This document shows, piece after piece, positions 45,181 to 54,027 of a stretch of 64,000 nucleotides of DNA (position 1 is its first letter; every line of letters begins with the position of its first letter). Both the position numbers and the translations under genes were made by a program. The notes below the pieces were generated by a model that worked only from the letters and a program-made list of their open reading frames with translations, was not told the DNA's origin and searched no databases. Source of the stretch: a bacterium (GTDB lineage: Bacteria > ARS69); NCBI GenBank assembly GCA_025774805.1, contig JALGZR010000023.1, forward strand, positions 35,154 to 99,153, read 5' to 3'.

Positions 45181-45966
45181 ATGCGGCACGAGAGAGTCCT
45201 CTGCGCCTGCCTGGTGGCGGTTCTGACGGGGATTGCGGATTCGATGAACGAGGCGACCGCCGACGAGCGTCTCTTCACGTACTCCTACGAACCCAAGGTG
45301 CTCCCGAAGGGTGCCATCGAATTCGAGCAATGGGCGACCATGCGAAACGGTCACGAGAGCTCCCTGTTCACACGATGGGACATTCGTACGGAGTTCGAGG
45401 CGGGCCTGACCGACCGACTGACGACGGCCCTCTACATGAACTGGACGAACAAGTGGGAGCCCGACAAGGGTACCGATGTGACGAACTTCAGTGGGGTGTC
45501 GTCCGAGTGGAAGTACAAGGTGTGGGATCCGACGGCCGACCCGATCGGTGTATTGCTGTATGGTGAGTTCAGCGTCGATCGACGCGAGTGGGAAGGGGAG
45601 GCGAAGCTCGTCCTCGGCAGAAACATCGGACCTTTCGTGCTGGCCGCGAATGCAGTCTTCGAGAACGAGTGGAAAACGAAAGTCGACCCTGCGGATCCCA
45701 GTGAGTCGGATACCGAGACGGAACAGGTGTTCGAGACCACGGCCGGGGCCTCTCGGCGTTTCGGCGACGTTGCCCTCGGAATGGAAGCGCGGTCTCATAC
45801 CAAGTACGAGGACGGTGAATCACATCACGCCTTCTTCGTCGGCCCCGTGCTGCATGCCAGTTCGGAGCGCTGGTGGGCATCGGCGACCGTTCTGGTTCAG
45901 ACGACCGACGATCTCGAGGAGCACGAGCGCACGGAGACGCGTCTCATTCTCGGAATTCACCTGTGA
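45181..45966 (+). CDS. Outer-membrane beta-barrel protein (DUF6662-like)
   Basis: A 261-residue protein with a signal peptide (RVLCACLVAVLTGIADS) and then short alternating strands typical of a small outer-membrane barrel: YSYEPKVLPKGAIEFEQW, RTEFEAGLTDRLTTALYMNW, GVLLYGEFSVDRREWEGEAK, ATVLVQTTDD and the terminal TRLILGIHL. The opening ETxPKGxxEFEQW pattern is typical of DUF6662-type proteins. ATG 45181 has GAGAGG 7 nt upstream. It overlaps the cytochrome gene by 4 nt, so the two are a unit. Confidence 0.75.
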   Translation: MRHERVLCACLVAVLTGIADSMNEATADERLFTYSYEPKVLPKGAIEFEQWATMRNGHESSLFTRWDIRTEFEAGLTDRLTTALYMNWTNKWEPDKGTDVTNFSGVSSEWKYKVWDPTADPIGVLLYGEFSVDRREWEGEAKLVLGRNIGPFVLAANAVFENEWKTKVDPADPSESDTETEQVFETTAGASRRFGDVALGMEARSHTKYEDGESHHAFFVGPVLHASSERWWASATVLVQTTDDLEEHERTETRLILGIHL

Positions 45967-46274
45967 TCCGCCGGTGGTTTTCGGGCGCGGCGTGGATTCT
46001 GGCACTGGGCTGCGCGGGCAGCCTCCCGCAGGTCACCGTCGAAGATGCGGAGGGGACCGGGATCCCCTTGGGGGACCTGAGAGCAGGGAGGGAACGGTAC
46101 GTCGCCAAGTGCAGCGGCTGCCACGAGCTTCATCCTCCCGGGGCGTACGACGACGCCCGGTGGGCTCGGGAGGTGGAGGCCATGGCGGAGCGCGTACGCT
46201 TGGAAGACCAGGACCGTCGGGCGATTCTCCTGTATCTTCAATCGATGAACGCGGATACGATTGGCAACGGATGA
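45963..46274 (+). CDS. Mono-haem cytochrome c lipoprotein
   Basis: A 103-residue lipoprotein (lipobox LALGC, Cys17) with one CSGCH haem-binding site and a downstream region (ARWAREVEAMAERVRLEDQD, ILLYLQSMNA) like small class I cytochromes. A Met ligand lies in the AMAERVRL region. The GTG start overlaps the barrel gene stop (GTGA). It probably passes electrons at the periplasmic face of a membrane, linked to the adjacent barrel. Confidence 0.85.
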   Translation: MIRRWFSGAAWILALGCAGSLPQVTVEDAEGTGIPLGDLRAGRERYVAKCSGCHELHPPGAYDDARWAREVEAMAERVRLEDQDRRAILLYLQSMNADTIGNG

Positions 46275-46287
46275 ATGAAGTGAGTGG

Positions 46288-47268
46288 ATGTCCGCCGCGT
46301 ACCGCCGTTCCCAACGAGACTGCACACGAATGAGGTCCCACGCAATAGGGCTCAAGGTCTCCGGTGTGAGTCTCGGGCTGAATCTGGTCCTGGCCGTCAT
46401 CAAGATCACGGCGGGGATCATCGGGAATGCCTACGCTCTCGTCGCGGATGGGATCGAGTCCACGATCGACGTGATCTCGTCGTTGATCGTCTGGAGCGGC
46501 CTCCGCATTTCCACCCGGCCACCCGACACGTCGCACCCTTACGGACACGGCAAGGCGGAATCCATCGCCGCCGTGGTCGTCGCCCTGATGCTGCTCGGGG
46601 CCGGGATACTGATCGCGGTTCAGAGCGTCCGGGAAATCCTCACTCCGCATCACGCACCCGCGTGGTACACGCTGGTCGTACTTGTCGGCGTGGTGGTGCT
46701 CAAAGAGGGCATGTTCCGGTACGTCCACCAGGCCGGGGAAGAGCTCAACAGCGGGGCGCTCCGGGGTGACGCTTGGCATCACCGGTCGGATGCCATCACG
46801 TCCGCGGCCGCCTTCGTCGGAATCAGCATTGCGCTGATCGGCGGGCCAGGATACGAGGAGGCGGATGACTGGGCGGCGCTCGCGGCGTGTGTCGTCATCC
46901 TGTTCAACGCGACACGACTCCTGATTCCGGCCTTCAACGAAGTGATGGATGCGTCGGTTCCGGTCGCGATCGAGACCAGGCTCCGGGAGTTGGCCGAGAC
47001 CGTGGCGGGCGTCGACACCGTGGAAAAGTGCCGGGTGCGGAAGAGCGGGACGGGACTCCTGATGGACATCCACATCCAGGTCGACGGAAGCATGACCGTA
47101 CGGGAGGGCCACGAGATCGCCCACCGGGCCAAGGATCGAATCCTCGCGGGAGATCTCGGCGTCGTCGATGTCCTAGTCCACATCGAGCCGGCCCCGGCGG
47201 GGCGGTCGCGTCGGAGTAGAGCTCCTGAGGACCCCTCTCGATCGGTCTCTCCCTCCGAAACACCTTGA
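46288..47268 (+). CDS. Cation diffusion facilitator metal exporter
   Basis: A 326-residue CDF transporter that exchanges divalent metals for protons at the inner membrane. Six helices lie in residues ~20-215. The metal sites read ADGIESTIDV (Glu in place of the common His in the first site) and HHRSDAITS in the fifth helix; the substitution is typical of some Mn/Fe-type CDFs. The C-terminal ~80 residues form the regulatory ferredoxin-like domain (CRVRKSGTGLLMDIHIQVD, SMTVREGHEIAHRAKDRI). The start at 46288 is the first ATG; Met15 at 46330 is possible. It follows the cytochrome gene by 13 nt. Confidence 0.92.
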   Translation: MSAAYRRSQRDCTRMRSHAIGLKVSGVSLGLNLVLAVIKITAGIIGNAYALVADGIESTIDVISSLIVWSGLRISTRPPDTSHPYGHGKAESIAAVVVALMLLGAGILIAVQSVREILTPHHAPAWYTLVVLVGVVVLKEGMFRYVHQAGEELNSGALRGDAWHHRSDAITSAAAFVGISIALIGGPGYEEADDWAALAACVVILFNATRLLIPAFNEVMDASVPVAIETRLRELAETVAGVDTVEKCRVRKSGTGLLMDIHIQVDGSMTVREGHEIAHRAKDRILAGDLGVVDVLVHIEPAPAGRSRRSRAPEDPSRSVSPSETP

Positions 47269-47269
47269 C

Positions 47270-47294
47270 CCGTCCTGAGCCCGTGTCGAAGGGG
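47270..47294. repeat. REP-like imperfect repeat
   Basis: CCGTCCTGAGCCCGTGTCGA and the next five bases resemble the widespread CCTGAGCCTGTCGAAGG intergenic repeat, with a small insertion, 2 nt past the CDF stop. Only one copy is in the window, so this rests on recognition alone. Confidence 0.3.
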
Positions 47295-47483
47295 TTTTCA
47301 ATAAGCTCGACATGGCGCGTCGCGGAGCGTCACTCCGTGCGTATTTCTCGTCACCAGGCGACGTCTGTTCCGTCATAGCCATTGGGGAGTCTACGCCCGG
47401 CGGTTGGGCCTCCTTCTCCACGTTCGTCTGCCCGGGCTCACCTCGCGGAGTGAACCGATCAGAGTGCACGGAAGGAGGTGTTC

Positions 47484-48626
47484 ATGCACGTTCGCGGGTG
47501 GCTTCTCGGGGGTGCAATCTGCACCGCCCTTCTGACGGGGGCCGTGGAGGCGACGCCCCGCTATTCGATGATGGTCGGCCAGAGGTGCAATCTCTGCCAC
47601 CAAAACCCCACGGGCGGAGGCCAGAGAGATCCGTACGCCAGCGAGTATCTGGTCGGTAGTGGGCTCGCCATGCAACTCGGGGCCGGCGGCGACGCGGGTT
47701 CGGGTTCCGAGATCGGCGACGATCTCGTCGTGGGCGCGGATCTACGGACGATCTGGTTGAACCGGGACGATCGAGATACGGGCAACAACTTCCGGCAAAT
47801 GCAGGGATCGATCTACCTGACACTCCGCCTGGACGATCCACGCTACTCGATCTACGTGCAGGAGGAGCTCGGCCAGCGAAACGAGGCTTTCGAGATCTGG
47901 GGGATGGGCTACGTGCTTCCGGCGAACGGGTACGTGAAGGTCGGCAGGTTCGTGCCCGCGTTCGGATGGAAGCTCCCGGATCACCGGGTGTTCTCCCGTC
48001 GGGATTTCGTGTTCCTGCCGGCGTTCCCGCCCCACAGTGACACCGGGATCGAGATCGGGCTCCACCCGGGAAACTTCGCGATCGAGGGTTCCGTCCTGAA
48101 CGGCCAGTTTCAGTCGATCCTCGATAGAGACGACGACCTGGCATTCACTGGTCGCGGCTCGTGGCGCTGGACCAGGGAACCGTTCCATCTGGTCGTGGGT
48201 GGCTCCTGGTACGGTCGGGACGGAGAGGGGGAGGATCTGGATGCCGGCGGTCCGTTCGCCGGCGCACGCTGGGGTCCGCTCGTATGGCTCGGCGAACTCG
48301 ACTGGACCCGGAGAGAGCCAGTCGGGGACCGCGTGACGAAGGGGTTCGTCACCACTCAGGAGCTCACGCTGAACATCGTCCAAGGGTTGAACTTGGTCGG
48401 GACCTGGGACTTCTTCGATCCGGATCTGGACCTCAAGACGGGATCCGTGACCCGGATCGGAGCGGGGCTGGATGCCCTCGTCTATCCGTTCCTCCAGGTC
48501 GCGGGAAAGGTGAACGTCTTCATCGTGGAGGATGGAGACGGGATCGACGACGCTCTGGAACCGAGTCCCGAGATTCGAGCGGACGACTTCGTGCAGACCC
48601 AGCTGCAGATCCACTTCCTTTACTGA
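47484..48626 (+). CDS. Outer-membrane porin-like protein with N-terminal CxxCH haem site
   Basis: A 380-residue exported protein: signal peptide to ~residue 23, then RCNLCHQNPTGGGQR, a c-type haem site at ~residues 35-39, then a porin-like barrel of ~340 residues. Barrel features: YVQEELGQRNEAFEIWGMGY, GYVKVGRFVPAFGWKLPDHR, GIEIGLHPGNFAIEGSVLNG and a final LQIHFLY. Related barrels with phosphate-porin resemblance occur in metal-reducing bacteria, where a haem may cross the outer membrane. Only one haem site is seen. ATG 47484 has the perfect Shine-Dalgarno AAGGAGGTG. It ends 23 nt before the YceI gene. Confidence 0.82.
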   Translation: MHVRGWLLGGAICTALLTGAVEATPRYSMMVGQRCNLCHQNPTGGGQRDPYASEYLVGSGLAMQLGAGGDAGSGSEIGDDLVVGADLRTIWLNRDDRDTGNNFRQMQGSIYLTLRLDDPRYSIYVQEELGQRNEAFEIWGMGYVLPANGYVKVGRFVPAFGWKLPDHRVFSRRDFVFLPAFPPHSDTGIEIGLHPGNFAIEGSVLNGQFQSILDRDDDLAFTGRGSWRWTREPFHLVVGGSWYGRDGEGEDLDAGGPFAGARWGPLVWLGELDWTRREPVGDRVTKGFVTTQELTLNIVQGLNLVGTWDFFDPDLDLKTGSVTRIGAGLDALVYPFLQVAGKVNVFIVEDGDGIDDALEPSPEIRADDFVQTQLQIHFLY

Positions 48627-48649
48627 CCCCCCGGAAAGTGAGGTCCTCG

Positions 48650-49351
48650 GTGCGTTGCCCGATCATCCTGTGCGCTGCCTCGGTGTTGGCCGCTGACCCC
48701 TCGGGCGCGTCCCGTTTCGAGGTCGGGCCCGAAAGCGGCGACAACCGCGTGGTCTTCGTGTCGAAGGCCCCGCTGGAGAGTTTCGAAGGAAAGACGGCGC
48801 GGGTGATCGGCTCCGTCGTTCTCGATCCCGCCACCATCGGTGAGGCGCTCGAGATCCGAGTGCAGGTGGCCATGGCGAGTCTGGACACGGGCATCGGTCT
48901 CCGGAACCGCCACATGCGTGAGAATCATCTCCACACCGATCGCTTTCCGCATGCGACGTTTACCGGGGGAGAAGTTTTGCACGGGGCGGGAGTCGATCTC
49001 CGCGACGGACGGCCCCATGAAGTCCTGTTGAGAGGTCAGATGGAGCTGCACGGTGTCAGGCGAGCGATCGAGGTGCCCCTCCGCCTCACCTATCGGGACG
49101 AGGGACCAGGTCGGCTCCAACTCTGGAGCGAGTTCGAGATCTCGCTGTCCGACTACGAGATTCCGAGACCGAGATTCCTAATGCTCAAGCTAGGTGAAGT
49201 GCAAAAGGTGAGGGTGGACCTCACGGCCGTACCCGTGTCGCGCGTCGGTACGGGCGGTCGCGCGGTTCCTTCGCATCGCCCCGTCCGGTGTATCCGGGCC
49301 GGCCTCACCGGCCCGCGAGACACACCTTTCCCGGGACACCGGCGTATCTGA
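48650..49351 (+). CDS. YceI-like periplasmic protein
   Basis: A 233-residue YceI lipocalin-like protein. After a signal sequence come family motifs: VVFVSKAPLESFEGKTARV, IRVQVAMASLDTGIGLRNRH, and LHTDRFPHATFTGGEV (the conserved HL-TD-FP-A-F). The C-terminal ~45 residues after VDLTAVPVS are a Arg/Gly/Pro-rich extension without motif. YceI proteins bind isoprenoids or other lipids, often in periplasmic electron-transfer contexts; the neighbouring haem-porin supports this. GTG 48650 with GAGGT 6 nt upstream was chosen over GTG 48638. Confidence 0.82.
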   Translation: MRCPIILCAASVLAADPSGASRFEVGPESGDNRVVFVSKAPLESFEGKTARVIGSVVLDPATIGEALEIRVQVAMASLDTGIGLRNRHMRENHLHTDRFPHATFTGGEVLHGAGVDLRDGRPHEVLLRGQMELHGVRRAIEVPLRLTYRDEGPGRLQLWSEFEISLSDYEIPRPRFLMLKLGEVQKVRVDLTAVPVSRVGTGGRAVPSHRPVRCIRAGLTGPRDTPFPGHRRI

Positions 49352-49480
49352 ATCGGCCTCCGGTCGTCCGTGAAGACACGAGCCGGGAGGGCGAAGAATC
49401 GGCCGCCTGCTCTGAACGAACGTGGGCGTCGACAGCGTCCCGGGACACCCCCTCGGAATCTGGAAAGGAGCCCCAGAGGC

Positions 49481-50707
49481 ATGACACGAATCCTCGCGCT
49501 CGCGCTCTCCCTGACCTTGGTGAGTGGGGCGGCGGCGCAGACTTGGATGCCACAGAACAGCGGAACCTCGAACTTGCTCGAAGCAGTTTGGTTCACGAAT
49601 CAACAGGACGGCTGGATCGTGGGTGACGCCGGAACTTCACTGTTCACCAACGATGGTGGCGGGACTTGGACCGGCATCGTGCTCACGGCGGATGACCTGG
49701 GTGACGTGTCGTTTCGCGACGCGTCCACGGGTCTGATCGTCGGGGACAACGGAATCGTGTTTCGGACGGTGAACGGGGGAATCACATGGGTTCCCGTCGC
49801 CAGTGGCACGGGAAACAACCTTCTCAATGTTGCGTTCGGGGGCCCAGGTCTCGCGCACGCCTCGGGACGCGACGGGACGATCCTGCGCTCGACCGACGAC
49901 GGCGCGACCTGGAGTCTTGTCGAGACGGGGGCGACGCGCTACCGCAGCACCGCGGCGCAGGGCATGAGAGCCTGGCACGTCGGCGACGGCGGGGCGATCC
50001 GGGCGACGGCGGACGGAGGGTCGACCTGGGCCGATCAGACCAGCGGCACGACGAACGACCTGCACGGTGTGCACTTCGTCTCCACGACCGAGGGTTGGAT
50101 CGCGGGACAGAACAACACACTCCTCTACACCAACGACGGGGGGGCGACCTGGGTCCCGCGAAACGCAGGCGTCTTGGTAGGTTTGGACGACGTGTTCTTC
50201 GTGAGCTCGACTCTCGGGTGGGTGATCGGCGACGCGGGCACAATCCTTCGATCCACCGACGGGGGGCTCAGCTGGCTGCCCGAGGCCAGCGGAACGAACG
50301 TGGCGCTCAACGGCATGTACTTCGCCGGCTCCGCGCGGGGCTGGGTCGTCGGAGACCAGGGGACCGTGCTCGTCCGAATCGACCCCACCGCCGTCGAACC
50401 GATCGCCGGAGACGCGACGCGCGGGGAGGCCGAGCTTCTGGGAAACGTGCCCAATCCCTTCCGCCCGTCGACCCGGATTCGCTACTCCCTTCCGAACTCC
50501 ATCGACTCGCGAGTGGTGTTGAGCGTGCACGACACCGGGGGTCGCCTGGTGCGAACCCTCGTGGATGGTCCGCAGCCCGGCGGCACGCATGCGGCGACGT
50601 GGGACGGGCGGGACGAGTCCGGGTCGCCCGCCGCCAGCGGGGTGTACTTCTACCGACTGTCGTGGGACGGACAGAGTCGAGTCGGGAGAATGGTACTCAT
50701 CCGTTGA
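49481..50707 (+). CDS. YCF48-like BNR propeller with FlgD-like tail
   Basis: A 408-residue exported protein (signal ILALALSLTLVSGAAAQ). Seven or so repeats of the YCF48/photosystem-II stability type follow: WMPQNSGTSNLLEAVWF, GWIVGDAGTSLFTNDGGGTW, GLIVGDNGIVFRTVNGGITW, GWIAGQNNTLLYTNDGGATW, GWVIGDAGTILRSTDGGLSW. The last ~85 residues are a FlgD-like Ig domain (GNVPNPFRPSTRIRYSLP; HDTGGRLVRTL; GVYFYRLSWDG) ending MVLIR. It is a surface or secreted propeller. AAAGGAG is ~11 nt upstream of the ATG. Confidence 0.88.
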   Translation: MTRILALALSLTLVSGAAAQTWMPQNSGTSNLLEAVWFTNQQDGWIVGDAGTSLFTNDGGGTWTGIVLTADDLGDVSFRDASTGLIVGDNGIVFRTVNGGITWVPVASGTGNNLLNVAFGGPGLAHASGRDGTILRSTDDGATWSLVETGATRYRSTAAQGMRAWHVGDGGAIRATADGGSTWADQTSGTTNDLHGVHFVSTTEGWIAGQNNTLLYTNDGGATWVPRNAGVLVGLDDVFFVSSTLGWVIGDAGTILRSTDGGLSWLPEASGTNVALNGMYFAGSARGWVVGDQGTVLVRIDPTAVEPIAGDATRGEAELLGNVPNPFRPSTRIRYSLPNSIDSRVVLSVHDTGGRLVRTLVDGPQPGGTHAATWDGRDESGSPAASGVYFYRLSWDGQSRVGRMVLIR

Positions 50708-51324
50708 GCAGGGAAGTGAAAGATGACGCGTGCGGCGACTGGCCGCGCACGCGCTCGAGGCGAGGGCTGCGACCGTGGTCCTCGCCTTTCGACGCCCGGT
50801 GCCGCTGCACCCCCAAGCGTCGTGACTCGGCCGCGGTGTGGGACAAACCGGTGGGAATCCCCATGGGAGTTCCGTGGCGGGCGGCCCGCGAGACGGGGGG
50901 GAGTAATCGATCATCGAGTGGACGGGTGACAAACGGAATGAATTCCGAACCACCGCTCGGCCAGTGCCGAAGAGCAACGATCACAGAAGAAATGGGAGAA
51001 GGGCCCGGCCCCGTTCCGGTTGTCGATCCCGGATGTCCCTCCGGTATCTCCAGTTCGGAGGTCGGGACCGGGCGGCGGAGACGTCCAACCCTAGGCATGG
51101 ATCGAATCGTCTCGTTTGAGGTCGGGACATCGCGGGCACCACCCTGCGGGATTTCGTGACCGGGGACCGACCTCTTGCCCCACGGACGAAAGTTCGTGGC
51201 CGCTGATACGTCTGGGCCCCGGTTTCGTATCACGAGTACTCCCCGACCGTCTGTCGGGAGCATGACGATCCCCGACCTCCCGATGCGGGAGGCCTCCCCA
51301 ACATGAACCCTGGGAAAGACGCCC
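50708..51324. other. 617-nt gene-free region with repeats
   Basis: No convincing gene. Two direct copies of GAGGTCGGGAC lie exactly 60 nt apart (51058-51068, 51118-51128). An inverted repeat TGATACG...CGTATCA (51204-51210, 51226-51232) with a GGGCCC core lies ~95 nt before the CHRD gene. These are candidate control sites; no clear sigma-70 promoter is seen. Confidence 0.4.
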
Positions 51325-52407
51325 ATGACACACCCTCGACTCGTGGCCCTGACGGCTTCCGCCTCCCTCTTCCTCGCTCATCCGGCCTTCGGAATGGCGC
51401 ATCTCCGGGCCGTGATGGACGGATCGCAAGAGGTTCCGCCCTCCGGTTCGCCCGCGGTCGGCCTCGGACAGACCCTGATCGACACCAACACGAACACCCT
51501 CTTCTATCACATCTCCTATTCCGGACTCGTCGGAACCGAGACGGCGGCGCACATTCATGGATTCTCGCCCCCCGGAGTCAACTCGGGCGTCGTGCACACG
51601 CTTCCGGCGGGGAACCCCAAAGTCGGCGCATGGGTCTACACCAATGCTCAAGAGGCGAGCATTCTCGCCGGCCTCACGTACATCAACATTCACACCACCG
51701 CGAACCCGGGGGGCGAGATCCGCGGCCAGATCCTGGTGGATCCATCCACCGACCTGGTGGCTCTCATCGATCCGGGACAGGAGGTCCCCCCGAACCCTCC
51801 CGGCGGTCTGGGTATCGGGGTCTTCGACATCGACACGGCGGCGAACACGCTCGCCTACGACATCCGATTCGGAAATCTCACCGGAACCGAGACCGCCGCC
51901 CACATCCACGGCCCGGCACCTCCGGGGGTCAACGCAGGCGTTCTTCACGGTCTCGGAACAGGGAGTCCGAAGATCGGCGTGTGGAACTACCTGCCCGCCG
52001 AAGAGCCTCACATTCTCGGAGGATTGACCTATGTCAACATCCACACCACGTTTGACGCCGGCGGTGAGATTCGTGGACAGATCCTGGGGTCGAGCCCGAC
52101 CGTAGGAGTGAGCGAACTCCCCCCCAGGGCGGACGCTCTCGGGCTGCATGCGGTTCCGAATCCGGTGCGTGAGGGGTCGACCGTGCTGTTCTACCGTGTG
52201 CCGGTCGCCGGAAAGATCGAGGTGACGATTCACGACGTCCACGGGCGAGTCGTCCGGCGGCTCCTCGAGCGCTCGACCGAGACCTCCGGCACTCTGGCCT
52301 GGGACCTTCGGCAAGACGGGGGAACCCGGGTCGGTGCGGGAGTCTACTTCGCCAAGCTGCGGAGCGCGGAAGGGGAGAAGGTCACTCGCATCACCGTTCT
52401 CCACTAA
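51325..52407 (+). CDS. Two CHRD domains with FlgD-like tail
   Basis: A 360-residue exported protein (signal ~1-23). Two CHRD domains in tandem (~25-140, ~145-255). Both show the family pattern: AHLRAVMDGSQEVPP with GTETAAHIHGFSPPGVNSGV and LTYINIHTTANPGGEIRGQI, then VALIDPGQEVPP with TAAHIHGPAPPGVNAGV and LTYVNIHTTFDAGGEIRGQI. CHRD occurs in chordin and in many bacterial surface proteins; its conserved His residues bind metal. The C-terminal ~80 residues are a FlgD-like domain (HAVPNPVREGSTVLFYRVP; GVYFAKLRS) ending ITVLH. It is closely followed by a CxxCH lipoprotein gene. Confidence 0.92.
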   Translation: MTHPRLVALTASASLFLAHPAFGMAHLRAVMDGSQEVPPSGSPAVGLGQTLIDTNTNTLFYHISYSGLVGTETAAHIHGFSPPGVNSGVVHTLPAGNPKVGAWVYTNAQEASILAGLTYINIHTTANPGGEIRGQILVDPSTDLVALIDPGQEVPPNPPGGLGIGVFDIDTAANTLAYDIRFGNLTGTETAAHIHGPAPPGVNAGVLHGLGTGSPKIGVWNYLPAEEPHILGGLTYVNIHTTFDAGGEIRGQILGSSPTVGVSELPPRADALGLHAVPNPVREGSTVLFYRVPVAGKIEVTIHDVHGRVVRRLLERSTETSGTLAWDLRQDGGTRVGAGVYFAKLRSAEGEKVTRITVLH

Positions 52408-52424
52408 CGGTGGGAGAAGTCCGA

Positions 52425-53177
52425 ATGGTCCGTTCCCCTTCGAACTCGAGCCGTGGCCGGGGGAGGCTCTTGCCCCCGGCCGCGCTCTTCGCGGGCCCAC
52501 TGCTCGCGGGTCTCGCCCTCGCCATCGTTCCCGGATGCACGGATCGGGGAGGGACGGCTCCGATCGGCCTGCAGGATGCGGGTTCGTCCGGGGACGATGA
52601 CGGGGGCGGGGACCGTGGTCCGATTCCCACGATCGAGGAGATCGTTCCCGCTCGCACGGTCGTCGGGGATACCGTCGTCGTCGTCGGTCGGGATTTCGGA
52701 GACGGACAGGGGTCCTCCCTCGTCTTCTCCACCTCTTCCCGGTCGATGAGCTCGGAGGCCGAGATCCTGAGCTGGTCCGCGGCCGAGATCGTCGCGGTGG
52801 TCCCCCCGGACGCGGCCCGTGGTGAGGTGCGCGTCCGGGTCGAGAGTCGAGAGTCCCTGGGGAGGACGTTCGACGTCGCTCCGCGGGTCGTTTCGTACGC
52901 CGCGGACGTGACTCCGCTCTTCCAGGTCTTCGGCTGCGTTTCCTGCCACGGAGGAAGCGGGGGCTTGAGCGTGCTCCCGTATGAAGCCCTGATGAGCGGC
53001 AACTCCGCCAACGGCCCGGTGGTCATCCCCCGGCGGAGCGGTGCGAGCCTCCTTCTCGGGCGGCTTCTGCCGAGCACACCTACCTCCCTTCGCATGCCCC
53101 AGGGCGGGCCCTACCTCGATGCCCGGCAGATTCTCATCCTCGCCGACTGGATCGATCAGAATGCACGGAACAACTGA
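52425..53177 (+). CDS. Lipoprotein with TIG/IPT fold and CxxCH haem site
   Basis: A 250-residue lipoprotein. The lipobox ALAIVPGC is at ~residues 30-37. After an acidic linker, residues ~60-150 are an IPT/TIG Ig-like domain (PTIEEIVPARTVVGDTVVVV, GRDFGDGQ, VVPPDAARGEVRVRV). Residues ~165-250 are a cytochrome c-like module with CVSCHGG and the closing MPQGGPYLDARQILILADWI, the pattern of planctomycete-type cytochrome C domains. ATG 52425 has GGGAGAAG upstream. It lies 18 nt after the CHRD gene, suggesting co-expression. Confidence 0.8.
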   Translation: MVRSPSNSSRGRGRLLPPAALFAGPLLAGLALAIVPGCTDRGGTAPIGLQDAGSSGDDDGGGDRGPIPTIEEIVPARTVVGDTVVVVGRDFGDGQGSSLVFSTSSRSMSSEAEILSWSAAEIVAVVPPDAARGEVRVRVESRESLGRTFDVAPRVVSYAADVTPLFQVFGCVSCHGGSGGLSVLPYEALMSGNSANGPVVIPRRSGASLLLGRLLPSTPTSLRMPQGGPYLDARQILILADWIDQNARNN

Positions 53178-53239
53178 CGCCCCGAATGGGGTAATCTCGA
53201 CCGGCGCCGAGACCATTGGTGTCACTTCCCGGAGAAGCG

Positions 53240-53866
53240 GTGAAATCTCCCCGAGGGCGATCGGCGACGCCGGCCGTCACCGCCCGGCGCGGGCAGCTGG
53301 AGAGGCTCCCGGACGCGGAACTGGCCGACCTGTGCGCCGAAGGAAACCAGCGAGCCTGGGAGGCCTTCGTACGCCGCTATCGGCGGTTGATCTACGCGAT
53401 CCCGAACCGGGCCGGCCTGGACGAGAACGAGGTGGAAGAGGTCTTTCACCAGACCTTCGCCCGGCTTGCGGAGAGAATCACGACGATTCGGGAACGGGGC
53501 CGGATCCGCGCCTGGATCGTCACGACAGCGCGAAGACTCACGATCGACTGCATCCGAGGCCACCGGGATTCGCGAGAGACCGAGGTCCCGGAGGAGGTGT
53601 GGGAAGGATTCGCGGATTCTGGTGAATCCGCCCTGGAGTCCCTGGAACGACTCGAAAAGCAGCACGCCGTCCGGCAAGCCATGCAGGGGATCGGGCCCCG
53701 TTGTCGTCGGTTGCTCTCCATGCTCTTCTACCATCGATCTCCCGAGCCGCCCTCGTACGAGATGATCAGCGAAGAGCTCCGGCTTCCGGTCGGCTCGATC
53801 GGGCCCACCCGAGCGCGCTGTCTCCGACGGCTGCGGGACGAATACGTCCGCATTCAGGCAGATTGA
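53240..53866 (+). CDS. ECF-type RNA polymerase sigma factor
   Basis: A 208-residue ECF sigma factor. Region 2 reads AFVRRYRRLIYAIPNRAGLD, EVEEVFHQTFARLAERI and RGRIRAWIVTTARRLTIDCI; region 4 ends with YEMISEELRLPVGSIGPTRA, RCLRRLRDEY. There is an N-terminal basic extension of ~25 residues. It recruits RNA polymerase to a small regulon. GTG 53240 has GGAGAAG just upstream; a TTG at 53216 is the alternative. It is followed, after 161 nt, by a zinc-finger protein and a TPR-CHAT protease, forming a likely regulatory cassette. Confidence 0.9.
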   Translation: MKSPRGRSATPAVTARRGQLERLPDAELADLCAEGNQRAWEAFVRRYRRLIYAIPNRAGLDENEVEEVFHQTFARLAERITTIRERGRIRAWIVTTARRLTIDCIRGHRDSRETEVPEEVWEGFADSGESALESLERLEKQHAVRQAMQGIGPRCRRLLSMLFYHRSPEPPSYEMISEELRLPVGSIGPTRARCLRRLRDEYVRIQAD

Positions 53867-54027
53867 GGCCGGAAGGGCCGATGCGATCCCCGAAGGGGGG
53901 CGGGGGCAAGGGCACAGGAGACGCGGGCGGGCCCCGAAACCGGCCCGGGGGGAGTCCCGTACAGTTTTCGCGAGGACGTATCTGACGGGAGACCATTCTG
54001 TCTGTCGGATCGGGAAAGGGGAGTGGA
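53867..54027 (+). promoter_or_regulatory. Leader between sigma factor and zinc-finger gene
   Basis: 161 nt starting with a very G/C-rich run and ending with AAAGGGGAG before ATG 54028. GTTTT (53964-53968) and CGTATCTGA (53977-53985) stand out; CGTATCTGA also occurs at 49331 before the YCF48-like gene. It could be an autoregulated ECF promoter, but two sites are too few to define a motif. Confidence 0.25.

Noticed and set aside
45873..46274. Longer start for the cytochrome lipoprotein
   Set aside because: The upstream part overlaps the barrel gene by 94 nt and has no signal; GTG 45963 gives a proper lipobox and a GTGA overlap.
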